NCBI RefSeq assembly: GCF_937898925.1
Contig: NZ_CALDKF010000028.1
Span: 1 to 46,387 of the forward strand
Length of the DNA: 46,387 bases
Direction of reading: 5' to 3'
From: an uncultured Methanobrevibacter sp.
GTDB taxonomy: Archaea; Methanobacteriota; Methanobacteria; Methanobacteriales; Methanobacteriaceae
Part shown: positions 17,084 to 24,543 of the stretch, in pieces
How positions within the stretch are numbered: the stretch's first letter is position 1
Layout of the letters: every line of letters starts with the position of its first letter
Notes under the pieces: model-generated
Database searches by the model: none
Told to the model about the DNA's origin: nothing
The model's input: the letters and a program-made list of their open reading frames with translations, nothing else
Position numbers and translations under genes: made by a program

Positions 17084-18223
17084 ATGACTTTTCATGTAAT
17101 GATCATACCAACTTTAGGATGCCCATCCAACTGTGCCTATTGTTGGGGTTCTGAAGAAAATGCAGAATTAATGGATATTGATGTCATAAATCAGATTGTC
17201 AAATGGTTAGCTAATTTTAGAGACGAACCTGTACATTTCACCTTCCATGGTGGAGAGCCATTGCTTGCAGGTTATGAATTCTATGAAAAGGCACTTCCAT
17301 TGCTTAATGATGCAACTACCCATGAAACTGAAGGTTTTTCCCTACAAAGTAATTTATGGCTATTAGATGAGGATATGGCTAAGTTATTCTCAAAATATAA
17401 TATTGCTATCAGTACAAGCATTGATGGTCCTAAGGAAATCAATGATTATCAAAGAGGTGAAGGATACTTTGATAAAACCATGAAATCAGTTAAGTTAGCT
17501 ACTGATAATGGCATACAAATCAACTTTGTCTGCACATTCACTTCATATTCCAAGGATTTCTCAGATGAGATTTATGATTTCTTTAAGGAAAACGGATTGA
17601 ACTTGAAAATTCATGCTGCATTGCCATCATTGCGTGGAGATAATGCAGATCCATGGGCACTTCCTCAAGAGGAACATGGAAAATTGTTAATCGATTGGTT
17701 AGAAAAGTACCTATACGATTTGGATAAGTTTGTCATTATGGATTTGGACCATATTGCAAAAAGCAGTCTTAGAAGAGTAGGAACATTATGTACTTTCAAT
17801 GACTGTATGGGAACTACCCTTGCTGTTGGTCATGACGGTTCCATTTACCCTTGCTACCGTTTTGTTGGAATGGATGAGTACATTATGGGAAATGTATACG
17901 ATGAGCCATCCATGGAAGATTTGGAGAAATCTGAAGCTTGGGAAAAACTAATGGAATTCAAGAGTTTTGTTGATGAGGACTGTGCAGATTGCAAGTTCAT
18001 TAAATTCTGCAGAGGCGGATGTCCTTATAATGGAATAGTTGCTACCCAATCTCCAAGAGCTGTAGACCCTCAATGTGAAGCTTATAAGATGATCTTTGGT
18101 GAAGTCTCTAAAAAAGCCAATGAAGACTTCAAGAAACATGCTATGGCAGCATTTGGTGGAGCTCCAAGAGTTAGAAAAGAAGGAGAGCCATTTTCAATAA
18201 TGGATTTAATGACTAAAATGTAA
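17084..18223 (+). CDS. SPASM-domain radical SAM enzyme, probable peptide modifier
   Basis: CPSNCAYC (Cys13, Cys17, Cys20) is the CxxxCxxC site that binds the SAM-cleaving 4Fe-4S cluster, followed by FTFHGGEPLL and ISTSIDGP, typical of anaerobic sulfatase-maturase-like radical SAM proteins. The C-terminal SPASM region carries auxiliary-cluster cysteines: LCTFNDCMG, DGSIYPCYRFVG, CADCKFIKFCRGGCPYNG and DPQCEAY. Enzymes of this class modify cysteines or other residues in peptides or proteins. The ATG at 17084 is chosen because GAGGGAT lies just upstream; the frame continues four codons further to a TTG that overlaps this site. The product has 379 residues. The adjacent 72-residue protein is the obvious candidate substrate. 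Confidence 0.88.
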   Translation: MTFHVMIIPTLGCPSNCAYCWGSEENAELMDIDVINQIVKWLANFRDEPVHFTFHGGEPLLAGYEFYEKALPLLNDATTHETEGFSLQSNLWLLDEDMAKLFSKYNIAISTSIDGPKEINDYQRGEGYFDKTMKSVKLATDNGIQINFVCTFTSYSKDFSDEIYDFFKENGLNLKIHAALPSLRGDNADPWALPQEEHGKLLIDWLEKYLYDLDKFVIMDLDHIAKSSLRRVGTLCTFNDCMGTTLAVGHDGSIYPCYRFVGMDEYIMGNVYDEPSMEDLEKSEAWEKLMEFKSFVDEDCADCKFIKFCRGGCPYNGIVATQSPRAVDPQCEAYKMIFGEVSKKANEDFKKHAMAAFGGAPRVRKEGEPFSIMDLMTKM

Positions 18224-18370
18224 TTTTTAAATTACTTTTTCTATTCTTTTATTTTATTTTTTTTCTATGTTTTCTATTTTTATTTTCTTTTCTTATATTA
18301 ACTTATTTTAACTCTTTTTATTATTCTACAAACCCTTTTTATAGTTAACTATTAATAATATGTAAATTAA

Positions 18371-18413
18371 ATAAATATTTATATTATACTTTATTTGCGA
18401 TTCTTTTGAATCG
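18371..18413 (+). promoter_or_regulatory. TATA-like element followed by a hairpin
   Basis: ATAAATATTTATATTATA (about 18371-18388) is a good TATA candidate, and CGATTC-TTTT-GAATCG (18398-18413) lies where transcription would begin, about 80 bases before the 18496 gene. The GC-containing palindrome stands out in an otherwise AT-only spacer and could be an operator or leader hairpin. Confidence 0.4.
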
Positions 18414-18495
18414 TAGAGAAAATATGATAATTTTAATTAATTATATTTTATTTGAAAAGTTTTTATAACTTAATTTATATTTATAGAGGCATGTT

Positions 18496-18993
18496 ATGTT
18501 TTTAAAAATTAGGAGAGATACTTTAATAATTTTATTATTGGCTTTTATCTTAATTGTTTGTGGTAGATTGATTATCTATGTAGCATATGCATCCTCTGCT
18601 GAAGTCGCTGAAGGTGTGCCTATTGCAGGTATCATCGTTAAGGGAAATGATATAGTTCCTATTGACAGTATTCGTTATAATGTTCAGAACTCTGGTTTAA
18701 GAGAAGGCAGTTATATTGATGGAGATATCCTTAAGACATCCATACGGGAGCTGCCCGTGACTGAGGCCGAGGCAAATGCAGAGAAATTCGTTCGAAGATC
18801 AACAATTCCAGGTACTAAAATCGCCCCTATTGCGGGTGCGGATGTTAGTGTAAACAGAGACACTGGTATTGTTACTGTAACTGTTATCGAAGATTTCTCA
18901 ACCATTAATATTACAGGTAATAAAACTACTTCTAGTGATAGTTCAAGTCTAGAAAAATCAACAAGTGTTTATAATTATAGTATTGCTGGATAG
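18496..18993 (+). CDS. Membrane-anchored protein with POTRA-like segment
   Basis: After six basic-leaning residues there is one strong hydrophobic segment (about 11-31), leaving about 130 residues outside the membrane. These read AGIIVKGNDIVPIDSIRYNV, GLREGSYIDGDILKTSI and DTGIVTVTVIEDF, a pattern of strand, helix, helix, strand with a GN turn reminiscent of POTRA modules in bacterial assembly proteins. The resemblance is by eye and could be superficial. The end is Ser/Thr-rich. The next gene starts 12 bases downstream, so the two are almost certainly one operon. I do not recognise a named family, and the function is unknown. Confidence 0.75.
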   Translation: MFLKIRRDTLIILLLAFILIVCGRLIIYVAYASSAEVAEGVPIAGIIVKGNDIVPIDSIRYNVQNSGLREGSYIDGDILKTSIRELPVTEAEANAEKFVRRSTIPGTKIAPIAGADVSVNRDTGIVTVTVIEDFSTINITGNKTTSSDSSSLEKSTSVYNYSIAG

Positions 18994-19004
18994 GAGGTTA
19001 AAAT

Positions 19005-20279
19005 TTGAGTAAAAAGTCTAATAGAATCATAGGTTTAGTATTTTTAGTTTTAATGCTCTTTTCAGTAATGGCTGCTGCTTCAGCTACTTGTAACGTAATT
19101 GTTATTACTGATCCAAGCGGTGAAGACCCTAACGGTGCTGCTGCGGGAAGTATGTCCTTTGCAAACAACATGTTCCAATCTTCATTCCTTATGTCAAAGA
19201 ATGATGGATATGCAGTTCTTTCCGGGGGTGAAGGTAACGGTACAGAAAGGAACTATGCGATTATTGATGCTCTTGGAGCTATGCAACATGGTTCCAGTCC
19301 TGCATCTGCCGTAGCTTTGGCTGGTGGTTTTGAAGGTATTCGTTTGCTTATTGGAGGTCCTTCAATGGGAGCAGCTATTGGAGGAAGTTTCAATGCTTAT
19401 CTTGTTGTAGTGGATAATGACGGAACAGTCAGAATCACTCACCATGAAGGTGGAGTAGTGCAATTACCTCAAGGCTCTAAAGGAGCTATCATTCACTTAA
19501 GGAACAGTCAAGGTAACCCTAAGATGGGTACTGCAGATCGTGTACGTAGAGAAACTGCAGTGAACATCGGAAAGATGATTAGGGATGGATATCCTGCTGC
19601 CTATATCGTCGGAAAAGCTATGGAAGAAGTGGCTAGAGATTCTGGTGAGAAATACGGTGGGGGTGCAGTGAACCTCGTATCATTAATCAGTACTGGAGAC
19701 ATGTTCGTACCGAAAGAAGTAAACACCACAGGTTATCCTATGGATGAAAATTACTCTAAAGTATGTTTAGACTGTGGTTGGGCTACCGGATACCCTGATG
19801 CAGAAAACTATAACGTTTGTCCAATCTGTAATCATGAACTGGAAGTCCGTTCAGCTACAGATGTTTTGATTAATGAGATTACAATATCCAAGGATTCTGT
19901 TTCTGTTTCTGTTTATGGAAGTGAAAAAGCCGGTTTGTCCGACATTACCCGTGAGGTAGTAAAAGCATCAGTCAAGAAGTATGGTTATAATGCATCGACA
20001 ATAGCCGGATCGATCAATAAGGGTATCAATAACGGTCTTATCGTTGGGGTAGATTATGTGGAACCTAGCGATTTAAACGTTAAGCCTGATGTCCGTGCTG
20101 TAGGTGTGTACTATAATCCGTTGCCTAATGGTAGAACTTCTCCTGCATGGAATTTACCTATCAATTCCATTGTGCTTACTATTTTAGGTTCTATTCAAAC
20201 AGCAATCGGGTTTGTTTTAATAGTCTTGGTTGTATTTAGAACAAGATTATTGAAATCATTCAGAGATCGTGTATCTTAA
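19005..20279 (+). CDS. Exported membrane-anchored protein with internal CxxC pair, unknown function
   Basis: The 424-residue product starts at TTG with GGAGGT seven bases upstream. It has a signal peptide (about 1-27, ending MAAASA), a glycine-rich domain (about 30-235) with repeated small-residue turns such as LIGGPSMGAAIGGSFNAYLV and KYGGGAVNLVSL, a four-cysteine zinc-ribbon-like module CLDCGWATGYPDAENYNVCP followed by IC, a mixed domain with VSVYGSEKAGLSDITREVV, and a C-terminal membrane helix (about 390-412) followed by basic residues. The topology is therefore an extracytoplasmic body anchored at the C-terminus. No family is recognised with confidence. It is the second gene of an operon with the POTRA-like protein, which suggests a joint envelope role. 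Codon choice is richer in G+C than in neighbouring genes, consistent with good expression. Confidence 0.78.
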   Translation: MSKKSNRIIGLVFLVLMLFSVMAAASATCNVIVITDPSGEDPNGAAAGSMSFANNMFQSSFLMSKNDGYAVLSGGEGNGTERNYAIIDALGAMQHGSSPASAVALAGGFEGIRLLIGGPSMGAAIGGSFNAYLVVVDNDGTVRITHHEGGVVQLPQGSKGAIIHLRNSQGNPKMGTADRVRRETAVNIGKMIRDGYPAAYIVGKAMEEVARDSGEKYGGGAVNLVSLISTGDMFVPKEVNTTGYPMDENYSKVCLDCGWATGYPDAENYNVCPICNHELEVRSATDVLINEITISKDSVSVSVYGSEKAGLSDITREVVKASVKKYGYNASTIAGSINKGINNGLIVGVDYVEPSDLNVKPDVRAVGVYYNPLPNGRTSPAWNLPINSIVLTILGSIQTAIGFVLIVLVVFRTRLLKSFRDRVS

Positions 20280-20312
20280 ATTGGTTTTTAACCAATTTTC
20301 TTTTTTTATTTT
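20278..20312 (+). terminator. Hairpin terminator overlapping a stop codon
   Basis: AAATTGGTT (20278-20286) and AACCAATTT (20290-20298) form a perfect 9-bp stem with a TTT loop that begins within the TAA of the exported protein gene. Long T-runs follow from 20301. Confidence 0.65.
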
Positions 20313-20603
20313 TTTTTAACTTTTTATTTTTCTTCATATGCTATATTTTTTTTCAAATTTTTGTTCATTAATTCTACTGTTTTTTATCTATTTTTCTATT
20401 TATTTAATTAAATTTATTTATTATTCAGTTTTTTTAAATATTTGTTAGTTTTTATTCAAAATTTTTAATATTCTTGTTTATTTTCAAGTTTAATTAGTTT
20501 TTAATAGTAATATATTTAAATAAAAAAATCTAATATTAATATATAGATTTTTAAATAATGTAAATCATTTTTTTATTTTTTATTATATGATTCTAGGGAT
20601 AAT
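20280..20603 (+). promoter_or_regulatory. T-rich spacer with promoter and inverted repeat before DUF356 gene
   Basis: Apart from the terminator at its left edge this spacer holds low-complexity T/A sequence. AATATATTTAAAT (about 20509-20521) is a TATA candidate for the DUF356 gene. AAAAATCTA (20524-20532) and TAGATTTTT (20544-20552) form a 9-bp inverted repeat around the expected transcription start and could be an operator. I see no other gene. Confidence 0.45.
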
Positions 20604-20996
20604 ATGGCTTTGGTATTGATTAGAGGAGAAAACAATTCAAAAATTCTTAATGCGATTGCAGATGTTGAAAGACATGCAAATTTAAATTTAACTACAAAAC
20701 CTAAAAAGATTGATGCGAAATATGCAGATAAAATTGTTGAAAACATCTTGAAGGCTCCATTAAGGACCAAATCAAAAGTGGCTACTGCATTTCGTATAAA
20801 GGAAGACACTGCAACTGCAATTGTTCAAATCAAAAAGATCCATCCTCCAGCTCATATTGTTGTAATCAGCAATGATTATGATGATTATAAGGAATTGAAT
20901 AAGTCCTTAAATGATGCAAAAGTATTCAGAGGATATTACTCTGGCAAAAAGCAATCAACCCAAATGAAGGATTATAAGGCTAATAAGAGTGAATAG
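20604..20996 (+). CDS. DUF356-like methanogen protein
   Basis: The 130-residue soluble protein begins MALVLIRGENNSKILNAIAD and contains VERHANLNLTTKPKKIDA, PLRTKSKVATAFRI and the strand AHIVVISNDYDDYKEL. This matches my recollection of DUF356, a family confined to methanogens with no established function. The tail is lysine-rich. AGGGAT seven bases before the ATG acts as ribosome-binding site. It stands between the exported-protein operon and the MBF1 gene and is probably transcribed alone. Confidence 0.68.
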   Translation: MALVLIRGENNSKILNAIADVERHANLNLTTKPKKIDAKYADKIVENILKAPLRTKSKVATAFRIKEDTATAIVQIKKIHPPAHIVVISNDYDDYKELNKSLNDAKVFRGYYSGKKQSTQMKDYKANKSE

Positions 20997-21186
20997 ATTA
21001 GTCTAATCCATTTACTATTTTTTGATATTTTCCACTATTTTAGCTATTTCTTTTTTAATTTATTTTATAATCCTAATTTTCAATGTCTATTTTTCATTCC
21101 ATCATCTATTTTTCAGTTAACTTGGTAAATAGCTTATTAGAATTAATTAAAAAGCATTATATAATTCAAAAATCATATATTTAAAC

Positions 21187-21690
21187 ATGAATTGTGAAAT
21201 ATGTGGTAAACCTATAGAAGGCAGGCCTATAAGAACAAAAATAGATGGTTCAGTTTTAGAAGTTTGCAAGGAATGTTCTAAATTCGGTAGAGTTCAAAAG
21301 GACACTCCTCTTGAGAGGAAATTTGTTTCAAGAAACAAAAATGGAAATCCTCAAAGACCTAAAGCAAACAGGCAGAATGTTCAAAGAAGACGCAGAGAAG
21401 AACCTATGGATGAGCTTGTAGAAGATTATAATGTATTAATCAGAAAGGCAAGGGAATCTAAGGGTTGGACCAGAGAAGAATTAGGAGCTAAGATGTATGA
21501 AAAGGTTTCAGTAATCAACAGAATCGAATCAGGAAAGATGGAACCGGACATTAAATTAGCTAAAAAGTTCGAAAAGACTTTGGGCATTACCATTATTGAA
21601 AAATATGATGAAATGGATTTGGAATCATTTAAAAGTTCTGCATCAGGTCCAAATACATTAGGAAGTATTGTAAAGATCAAAAGGAAATAA
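21187..21690 (+). CDS. Archaeal multiprotein-bridging factor 1 homologue (aMBF1)
   Basis: The protein has the archaeal MBF1 layout: an N-terminal zinc ribbon (CEICGKPI at residues 3-10, then CKECSKFG), a basic linker rich in Arg and Asn (about 50-78), and a C-terminal XRE-type helix-turn-helix (ESKGWTREELGAKMYEKVSV, then INRIESGKMEPDIKLAKKFE). aMBF1 associates with ribosomes or transcription in archaea. The length of 167 residues is typical. There is no ribosome-binding site before the ATG, and ATTATATAATTC (about 21153-21164) is placed so that transcription would start near the ATG, suggesting a leaderless mRNA. pan follows after 320 bases. Confidence 0.93.
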   Translation: MNCEICGKPIEGRPIRTKIDGSVLEVCKECSKFGRVQKDTPLERKFVSRNKNGNPQRPKANRQNVQRRRREEPMDELVEDYNVLIRKARESKGWTREELGAKMYEKVSVINRIESGKMEPDIKLAKKFEKTLGITIIEKYDEMDLESFKSSASGPNTLGSIVKIKRK

Positions 21691-22010
21691 TCCTTTTACA
21701 ATGTTTTCATTTCATTTCTTTCATGATTTATAGTCTATTTTTTATCCATTTTTTAGATGAATTTTTTATGGAATTATTTTTCTTACTTAAATTAAGAAAA
21801 ACTTTATATATTACTATGTATAAATTATTTTATAATCTACGAATATTTAGATTTAAATGGAATTATGATATATAACAATTATTATAATCTCAAATCTATC
21901 TTAAAATATGTAAAATTGTTGTAAAACTATGATATGAAATTAGTTAGTACATTTGAAAACTAAATTTAAAATTTATGTTGATAATAACTAATCTAAAGGA
22001 GGAGTATATT
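21691..22010 (+). promoter_or_regulatory. Long leader and promoter region of pan
   Basis: GAAAAACTTTATATATTA (about 21796-21813) looks like a BRE plus TATA box, which would give a 5' leader of roughly 180 bases. A second TATA-like stretch is at about 21866-21876. AAAGGAGGAG (21995-22004) is the ribosome-binding site of pan. No protein gene is visible in these 320 bases. Confidence 0.45.
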
Positions 22011-23285
22011 ATGGAAGATTCTCCAAATGAAGTTCAAAATATCCCAAGCCCTACTAAAATAGAAGAAGTAGATGAGCCTAAAACTGTTGAAGAACTTCAA
22101 AAAGAACTTGACTTGCTAAAAGCAGAAAATACAAAAACCAAACGTAATCTCATGTGGAAGGTTAGAAAGCTTGAAAAAGACAAGATTCTAACTGAAAATG
22201 AAAAGATTCGTTTAGAAAGAGAGTTAAAATCATTAAGAGGTGAAGTTGAAAGATTCAGATCACCTCCACTTATATTGGCTACCATTACTGAAGTCATTGA
22301 TGATTCAAGATTGACTGTAAAAAGCAGTACTGGACCAAGTTTCCTCATTAACTATTCAAAGTTCTTGGATGAAAAGTTATTGAAACCCGGTTCAAGAGTA
22401 GCTTTAAATCAACAGACCTTTGGTGTTGTTGAAGTATTGCCTTCTGAAAAGGATGCAAATGTTTCCGGTATGGAAATTGACGCCAAACCTGATGTAACCT
22501 ATGATGTTATTGGTGGTTTGGATGATCAAATCATTGAAGTTAAGGAAACTGTAGAATTACCTTTAAAACACCCTGAATTGTTTGAAAAGGTCGGTATTGA
22601 CCCACCTAAAGGTATTCTATTGTACGGTCCTCCAGGAACTGGTAAGACCTTGCTTGCAAAGGCAGTGGCTAACGAAACCAATGCAACATTCATTAAGGTT
22701 GTTGCTTCTGAATTCGTTAAGAAATACATTGGTGAAGGAGCAAGAATGGTTAGAGAAGTGTTTGAGCTTGCTAAGGAAAAGGCACCAAGTATCATCTTCA
22801 TTGACGAGCTTGATGCAGTGGCAGCACAAAGACTTAAAAGTTCCACCAGTGGAGACAGGGAAGTTCAAAGAACTCTCATGCAATTGCTTGCAGAATTGGA
22901 TGGTTTCGAATCCCGTGGAGATATTGGTATCATTGGTGCTACCAACAGACCTGATATCTTAGACCCAGCATTGCTCAGACCTGGAAGATTCGACAGATTC
23001 ATTGAAGTTCCAGCTCCAAATGAAGAAGGAAGACTTGAAATTCTCAAAATCCACACCAAGAAAATGAATTTGGCTTCTGACATTGATCTTAATGATATAG
23101 TGGCTCTTACAGAAGGATTCGCTGGTGCAGACTTAAAGGCTATCTGTACAGAAGCAGGTATGTTTGCTATCCGTGAAGAAAGAGACCATATCATTATGGC
23201 AGACTTTGAGGATGCTATCAACAAGATCTTAGGTAAAAATAAAGAAGCCCAATTAGATGACAATGGTGGAGTAATGTTCGGATAA
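22011..23285 (+). CDS. pan: Proteasome-activating nucleotidase PAN
   Basis: PAN is the hexameric AAA+ ATPase that unfolds proteins and feeds them to the archaeal 20S proteasome. The ATG at 22011 follows AAAGGAGGAG at a six-base spacing; the frame runs 12 codons further upstream but without support. In order: an N-terminal coiled coil (about 25-80), an OB-fold region (SPPLILATITEVID-like strands), Walker A GPPGTGKT, Walker B IIFIDELDA, and arginine fingers in LLRPGRFDR. The 424-residue length fits. The C-terminus is VMFG: the canonical HbYX tail that opens the proteasome gate is here Met-Phe-Gly, with Phe replacing Tyr. The proteasome genes themselves are not in the window. Confidence 0.95.
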   Translation: MEDSPNEVQNIPSPTKIEEVDEPKTVEELQKELDLLKAENTKTKRNLMWKVRKLEKDKILTENEKIRLERELKSLRGEVERFRSPPLILATITEVIDDSRLTVKSSTGPSFLINYSKFLDEKLLKPGSRVALNQQTFGVVEVLPSEKDANVSGMEIDAKPDVTYDVIGGLDDQIIEVKETVELPLKHPELFEKVGIDPPKGILLYGPPGTGKTLLAKAVANETNATFIKVVASEFVKKYIGEGARMVREVFELAKEKAPSIIFIDELDAVAAQRLKSSTSGDREVQRTLMQLLAELDGFESRGDIGIIGATNRPDILDPALLRPGRFDRFIEVPAPNEEGRLEILKIHTKKMNLASDIDLNDIVALTEGFAGADLKAICTEAGMFAIREERDHIIMADFEDAINKILGKNKEAQLDDNGGVMFG

Positions 23286-23380
23286 TTTCGAACTTACTTT
23301 TCATTTTTTTAATTTTTTTTATTAATTTTAAAGTTTTTATTAATTTTAATTTTATTTCTTATATTTTCATAATCATTAAA

Positions 23381-23440
23381 TGGCCTGTGATGAACCCTAT
23401 GAGCTCTGATACGTGATGAATGATGGGCGATCTGAGGCCA
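23381..23440 (+). ncRNA. C/D box guide sRNA (2'-O-methylation guide)
   Basis: All elements of an archaeal C/D RNA are present in order: terminal stem TGGCC (23381-23385) pairing with GGCCA (23436-23440); box C GTGATGA (23387-23393); a 12-base guide; box D' CTGA (23406-23409); a three-base spacer; box C' GTGATGA (23413-23419); a 12-base guide; and box D CTGA (23432-23435). Each guide is exactly 12 bases between boxes, the normal archaeal geometry for L7Ae, Nop5 and fibrillarin assembly. It lies 95 bases after pan, in a spacer with no protein gene, and may be processed from the pan transcript or have its own promoter. Confidence 0.93.
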
Positions 23441-23473
23441 TTTCATTTTTCTATTTTTTATTAATTTTTATAA

Positions 23474-23530
23474 TTTTTTCACTCATTTTTCATTTTTTCA
23501 CTCATTTTTCATTTTTTTATTCATTTTTCA
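23474..23530 (+). repeat. Three tandem 19-bp T-rich repeats
   Basis: Units at 23474-23492, 23493-23511 and 23512-23530 share the pattern TTTTTTCACTCATTTTTCA; the third has two differences. They lie downstream of pan and the C/D RNA on the coding strand and repeat an oligo-T run, which could give serial archaeal termination signals. With these and the C/D RNA, the 397-base spacer (23286-23682) is otherwise plain AT-rich DNA. Confidence 0.9.
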
Positions 23531-23682
23531 TTTTTGGGCTGATTTTTTTTTTTAATTAATTGTCCATTTTTTTCAAAAATACTTTATACAATTAAGTGTT
23601 TATTTTTATATTATTAAACAATTAAAAAGTTTAAATATATTTTGCTATATAAATATCAATAAGAATGGAAGGAGGTATGAAT

Positions 23683-24543
23683 TTGTCAAATCTATATCTG
23701 GAAGAAAATTTTATTGAATTTCAAGATGACATCAGGTTTTTAATAAACTCTGAGATTCGTTTAAAAATTTTAGGCTGTTTATTTAATTCAGGCGCTTCAA
23801 TAAAGCAGATTGAAGAGAAAACAGGTTACAGTTACAGTTCAATTCTTGATAATATCAATAAGCTAGAGCAAAAAAAGTTTATTTACAATATAGAAGAAAA
23901 GTTTTATTTGTATAATAAAACAAGGTTGAAATTAACTGATATTCTCTATTTTAACAAATCTGCTAAGTTTTTAAGAGAAAAATCAGACTTCCTCAATCAA
24001 TCTCTTATAGATATTCATATTGATGCAATAAAAGATTTGTCATCCCTTGAGGGTTCTGAAATAATTGAATCCAATAATGTTGATTTATTCAAAGCTACTG
24101 AGACTTTTCAACGTTCCTTAATGGGCTTTAAATTTTTAAAAGGCATTTTTCCTTATTTCCATCCAAAACATGATGATATCATTAGCTATTGGGTCGATAA
24201 TGACTGTACTGTTGAATTGATACTTCCGGATGAAGTTTCTGAAGCTGTAAAAAACTTCATTATAGATTATGTGCCAAAAAGTCCCGGAATTAAAAATAGA
24301 TTTGTCAAATTGAAACCTAACGATCATAATATTGAATTTGCCTTCACAGTTTCAGATAAATGTTTTGTTGCAGCTTTTTATACTAAAAATCATCAGTTCA
24401 ATCAAAATAGTGTATTGGTTTCCACCAATCAAGAAGCTATAAAATTTGGTTTGAAACTTTTTGAGGAATATGAAGAGTTATGCGGGGATTATGTTTCACT
24501 TGAAGACCTCATATATCCTAATGGCAGGGGGGATAGTTATTAA
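23683..24543 (+). CDS. Winged-helix transcriptional regulator (methanogen FilR1-like layout), first paralogue
   Basis: The N-terminal winged helix is visible in SEIRLKILGCLFNSGASIKQ, IEEKTGYSYSSILDNINKLE and a wing FIYNIEEKFYLYNKTRLKL. The remaining ~190 residues form a sensor-like domain (DDIISYWVDNDCTVELILPD, then FTVSDKCFVAAFYTKN) that resembles the FilR1-type regulators common in methanogens. The TTG at 23683 is chosen because GGAGGT (23671-23676) is six bases before it; ATGs at 23665 and 23677 lie upstream of or directly against that site. The product has about 287 residues. The 3' end overlaps the next gene, a relative of the same family. Confidence 0.8.
   Translation: MSNLYLEENFIEFQDDIRFLINSEIRLKILGCLFNSGASIKQIEEKTGYSYSSILDNINKLEQKKFIYNIEEKFYLYNKTRLKLTDILYFNKSAKFLREKSDFLNQSLIDIHIDAIKDLSSLEGSEIIESNNVDLFKATETFQRSLMGFKFLKGIFPYFHPKHDDIISYWVDNDCTVELILPDEVSEAVKNFIIDYVPKSPGIKNRFVKLKPNDHNIEFAFTVSDKCFVAAFYTKNHQFNQNSVLVSTNQEAIKFGLKLFEEYEELCGDYVSLEDLIYPNGRGDSY

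Noticed and set aside
21001..21030. Palindrome GATTAGTCTAATC after the DUF356 gene as a terminator
   Set aside because: The arms are separated by a single base, so no stable hairpin loop can form and the T-rich tract is weak; probably chance in AT-rich DNA.
23474..23530. CRISPR array
   Set aside because: The repeats are contiguous T-rich units with no unique spacers. The same holds for the arrays at 16698, 25392 and 40788.
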